Assembly: GCF_014230315.1 (NCBI RefSeq)
Contig: NZ_JACLAW010000003.1
Span: 1 to 64,000, forward strand
Source: Novosphingobium flavum
GTDB lineage: Bacteria > Pseudomonadota > Alphaproteobacteria > Sphingomonadales > Sphingomonadaceae
DNA: 64,000 bases
Reading direction: 5' to 3'
Below the pieces are notes generated by a model, which had not been told where the DNA came from, did no database searches, and saw only the letters and a program-made list of their open reading frames with translations. This document shows, piece by piece, positions 62,038 to 64,000 of the stretch. The position numbers and the translations under genes were made by a program. Within the stretch, counting starts at the first letter, position 1. Each line of letters begins with the position of its first letter.

Positions 62038-62952
62038 ATGGCGCCGCCGAACACCCGGCGCACCGGCTTTTCCAAGCGGGCGCAATACGGGACGTTCTTC
62101 GGCTATGTCGCCGCGCTTGCCGGCGCACTCGTCGGCGGCGGGGTGCTGCTGGTCTCGCTGCTGGACCACGACGCCTTTTCCGGCGTGCGCGGGCTGGCGG
62201 CGGACGTTGCCGCGCCTGCTGGTTCGGCCGTGGCCGCAGGCCGGTCTGGCGTGCAGGATGCCGGGGCCACGCTTTATGGCTGGCTGACCTGGGGCACGAC
62301 GAACAAGCGAATGGCGCAGGAGCTGGAACTGGCGCGGGTCCGCCTTGCCGAGGCGCGCGCCGTGTCCGAGGAAAACACCCGGCTCAAGGCCATGCTGGGC
62401 CTGCGCGATGCGCTTGGCCCCGGCAACCCGAAGCCCGTGGCCGAAGCACGCCTGATCCAGTCGTCCGCCACCAGCCTGCGCCGTTTCGCCACGATCTCTG
62501 CCGGCTCCGACGACCGAGTGGCCGTGGGAATGCCGGTGCGCTCGCCGCTCGGACTGGTCGGCCGCGTACTCGAAGTCTCGCGCTCGACCGCGCGGGTCCT
62601 TCTGGTTACCGATCCCGAGAGCCTCGTGCCAGTCCGCCGCGCGCGTGACGGCCTGCCGGCCTTCGCCCAGGGCAAGGGCGACGGATCGCTCCAGATCAAG
62701 CTGATCAACCTCGGGGTCAATCCGCTCAAGCCCGGCGACGTCTTCGTCACTTCGGGCGCGGGCGGGCTTTACCGGCCGGGCATCGCCGTCGGCGTGGTCA
62801 CCCAGCTCAGCCGTGACGGCGCGGTCGCCAAGGTCCTGAGCGACCCGACGGCAAGCGAATTCGTCAGCATCGAGCAGGTCTTCGCCGTTGCCGCCGGAAT
62901 GCCCGAGGCACTGACCCCCTATCAGCCGCCCGTTCCGGAGCGGAAGAAATGA
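62038..62952 (+). CDS. mreC: Rod shape-determining protein MreC
   Basis: The 304-residue protein has one N-terminal membrane helix (about 20-40), a coiled-coil segment (ELELARVRLAEARAVSEENT) and a periplasmic beta domain (GMPVRSPLGLVGRVLEVSR). It links MreB to PBP2. GAGGAG precedes the ATG. Its stop overlaps mreD by four bases. Confidence 0.94.
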   Translation: MAPPNTRRTGFSKRAQYGTFFGYVAALAGALVGGGVLLVSLLDHDAFSGVRGLAADVAAPAGSAVAAGRSGVQDAGATLYGWLTWGTTNKRMAQELELARVRLAEARAVSEENTRLKAMLGLRDALGPGNPKPVAEARLIQSSATSLRRFATISAGSDDRVAVGMPVRSPLGLVGRVLEVSRSTARVLLVTDPESLVPVRRARDGLPAFAQGKGDGSLQIKLINLGVNPLKPGDVFVTSGAGGLYRPGIAVGVVTQLSRDGAVAKVLSDPTASEFVSIEQVFAVAAGMPEALTPYQPPVPERKK

Positions 62953-63491
62953 ACGCATTCGGCCCCGCCGAGAGCAATCGCGTGATCAACCGCGCGCCCT
63001 CGCCGCTGGTGGCGCGGGCGCTGCCATGGCTGGTAATCATGGCTGGATCGGTGGCGCAGGGAATGCCGCTGATCGCTTCGGCCCCGGTCATGCCGCCTTT
63101 CGGCTTTCTCCTGCTGCTCGCCTGGCGCCAGCTGCGCCCGGGCGTGCTCCCGGTCTGGGCCGGGCTGCCGCTGGGGCTGTTCGACGATTGCTATTCCGGC
63201 CAGCCGATGGGCTCGGGCATGTTGCTGTGGTCGGCCGCGATGATCGGGATGGACGCGATCGAGATCCGCTTTCCCTGGCGCTCCTACGTCATGGAATGGC
63301 TGGTCGCCGCCGCCTTCATCCTCGGCTACCTGCTGCTCGCCGGCGGCATCGCCCATGTCGGCGGCTCGATCCCCGTGCTCAACGCGCTGGTCCCGCAGCT
63401 GATCTTCTCGGTTCTCACCTTCCCGCTGGTCGAACGCTTCGTGGCGGCCTGCGACCGGGCGCGGCTGTGGCGCTTCAGGGCCTTTACATGA
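62949..63491 (+). CDS. mreD: Rod shape-determining protein MreD
   Basis: The 180-residue protein has about five or six membrane helices and little charged sequence, in the usual mreD position between mreC and mrdA. It overlaps both neighbours by four bases. It supports MreC-PBP2 assembly. Confidence 0.88.
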   Translation: MNAFGPAESNRVINRAPSPLVARALPWLVIMAGSVAQGMPLIASAPVMPPFGFLLLLAWRQLRPGVLPVWAGLPLGLFDDCYSGQPMGSGMLLWSAAMIGMDAIEIRFPWRSYVMEWLVAAAFILGYLLLAGGIAHVGGSIPVLNALVPQLIFSVLTFPLVERFVAACDRARLWRFRAFT

Positions 63492-64000
63492 TCTGGCCAT
63501 TCCGGCGCGACAAGACGCGCCAGACCGTTGGCCGGCACATCTCCTCGGGCACGCTCGCCAACTCCTTCGAGCGGCGCTCCGTCGTGGTCGGCGCCATGCA
63601 GGGGGGGATCGGCATGCTGCTCGCCGCGCGGATGGGCTACATCGCCCTGTTCCAGAACGAGCGCTACAAGACCCTGTCCGAAAGCAACCGGGTCAACCTC
63701 GCGCTGATCCCGCCCCGCCGGGGCTGGATTCTCGACCGCCACGGCAATCCGCTGGCCACCAACCGTTCGGACTTCCGGATCGACCTCATCCCGGACCGGC
63801 TGGTCGACAAGGAAAAGACCCTCGCCGAACTCGGCCAGTTGCTCAGCCTGAGCCCGGTCCAGCTCCAGGACCTGTCGGACAAGATCAAGCGCAGCCGCGG
63901 GTTCCAGCCGGTCGAAGTCGCCACCCGGCTCGATTTCGATACCTTCTCGGCAGTGAGCGTGCGCCTGCCCGAGCTGACCGGCGTGATCCCCCAGCGCGGC
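63488..64000 (+). CDS. mrdA: Penicillin-binding protein 2 (partial)
   Basis: The first 171 codons are in the window. A membrane helix (about 33-53) precedes the class B PBP N-terminal region, with LALIPPRRGWILDRHGNPLA matching the conserved start of the pedestal domain. The transpeptidase domain with the SxxK serine lies beyond the window edge. The ATG overlaps the mreD stop. It makes cross-links for elongation. Confidence 0.92.
   Translation, partial: MIWPFRRDKTRQTVGRHISSGTLANSFERRSVVVGAMQGGIGMLLAARMGYIALFQNERYKTLSESNRVNLALIPPRRGWILDRHGNPLATNRSDFRIDLIPDRLVDKEKTLAELGQLLSLSPVQLQDLSDKIKRSRGFQPVEVATRLDFDTFSAVSVRLPELTGVIPQRG

Overview
The window is a 64 kb stretch of a high-GC, gene-dense alphaproteobacterial chromosome. 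Gene content and order (radA-cvpA, glyQ-glyS-ppdK, rsmI-yraN-gshB, hrcA-grpE beside rph-rdgB-hemW, a pyruvate dehydrogenase subunit with a lipoyl domain, a PhaR regulator, a 'vgr-related' HExxH protein, a DUF3376 patatin) point to Sphingomonadales (Novosphingobium/Erythrobacter-like). That placement is inference from recognised proteins; no rRNA is present to confirm it. I saw no insertion sequence, prophage, CRISPR array, tRNA or rRNA gene. The region reads as core chromosome with a few accessory genes.

Layout. 1-9 kb: start of a pyruvate dehydrogenase subunit, a universal stress protein, RNase R, a secreted M3 peptidase, an orphan chemoreceptor, prolyl-tRNA synthetase of the archaeal/eukaryotic type, and PhaR. 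9-14.3 kb: a minus-strand run radA, cvpA, a Fe-S scaffold-like gene, an MHS transporter and alr. 14.4-16.7 kb: a large patatin-like protein. 16.7-23 kb: chaperone block (dnaK-dnaJ, hrcA-grpE) with two RpoH-type promoters, plus a periplasmic copper chaperone, an HExxH protein and a glycine-zipper lipoprotein. 23-26.4 kb: rph-rdgB-hemW-xerC, tightly coupled. 26.4-30.5 kb: rsmI-yraN-gshB-dedA with a divergent LpoA-like lipoprotein. 30.6-36 kb: parE, a TonB-like membrane protein, two adjacent GFA-family zinc proteins, DUF817 and a YgiD-type dioxygenase. 36-43 kb: a DOMON-like/NamZ-like pair, tyrS, a PilZ protein, MFS-cysK-dienelactone hydrolase and hisI. 43.1-43.5 kb: a 365-base non-coding stretch with nested inverted repeats and an orphan terminator. 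43.5-51 kb: comF, a methyltransferase, ppdK and glyS-glyQ. 51-56.6 kb: two tandem TraB/GumN proteins, rplY, pth, an RcnB-like protein, ychF and a MaoC protein. 56.6-58.9 kb: a His/Met-rich secreted pair and a lipoprotein. 58.9-64 kb: mutL, then mreB-mreC-mreD-mrdA (cut by the window end).

Themes: protein quality control, translation (proS, tyrS, glyQS, rplY, pth, ychF), DNA maintenance (radA, parE, xerC, mutL), and cell-wall growth (alr, LpoA-like, mreBCD, mrdA). Short overlaps of start and stop codons are very common, so many genes are probably translationally coupled.

I did not find a convincing new multi-gene system. The most unusual DNA is the structured non-coding stretch upstream of hisI (43119-43483). 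Other points worth a look are the hairpin covering the proS start codon, the inverted repeat before the chemoreceptor, the hairpin in the PilZ leader, and the His/Met-rich secreted pair at 56.6-58.4 kb.
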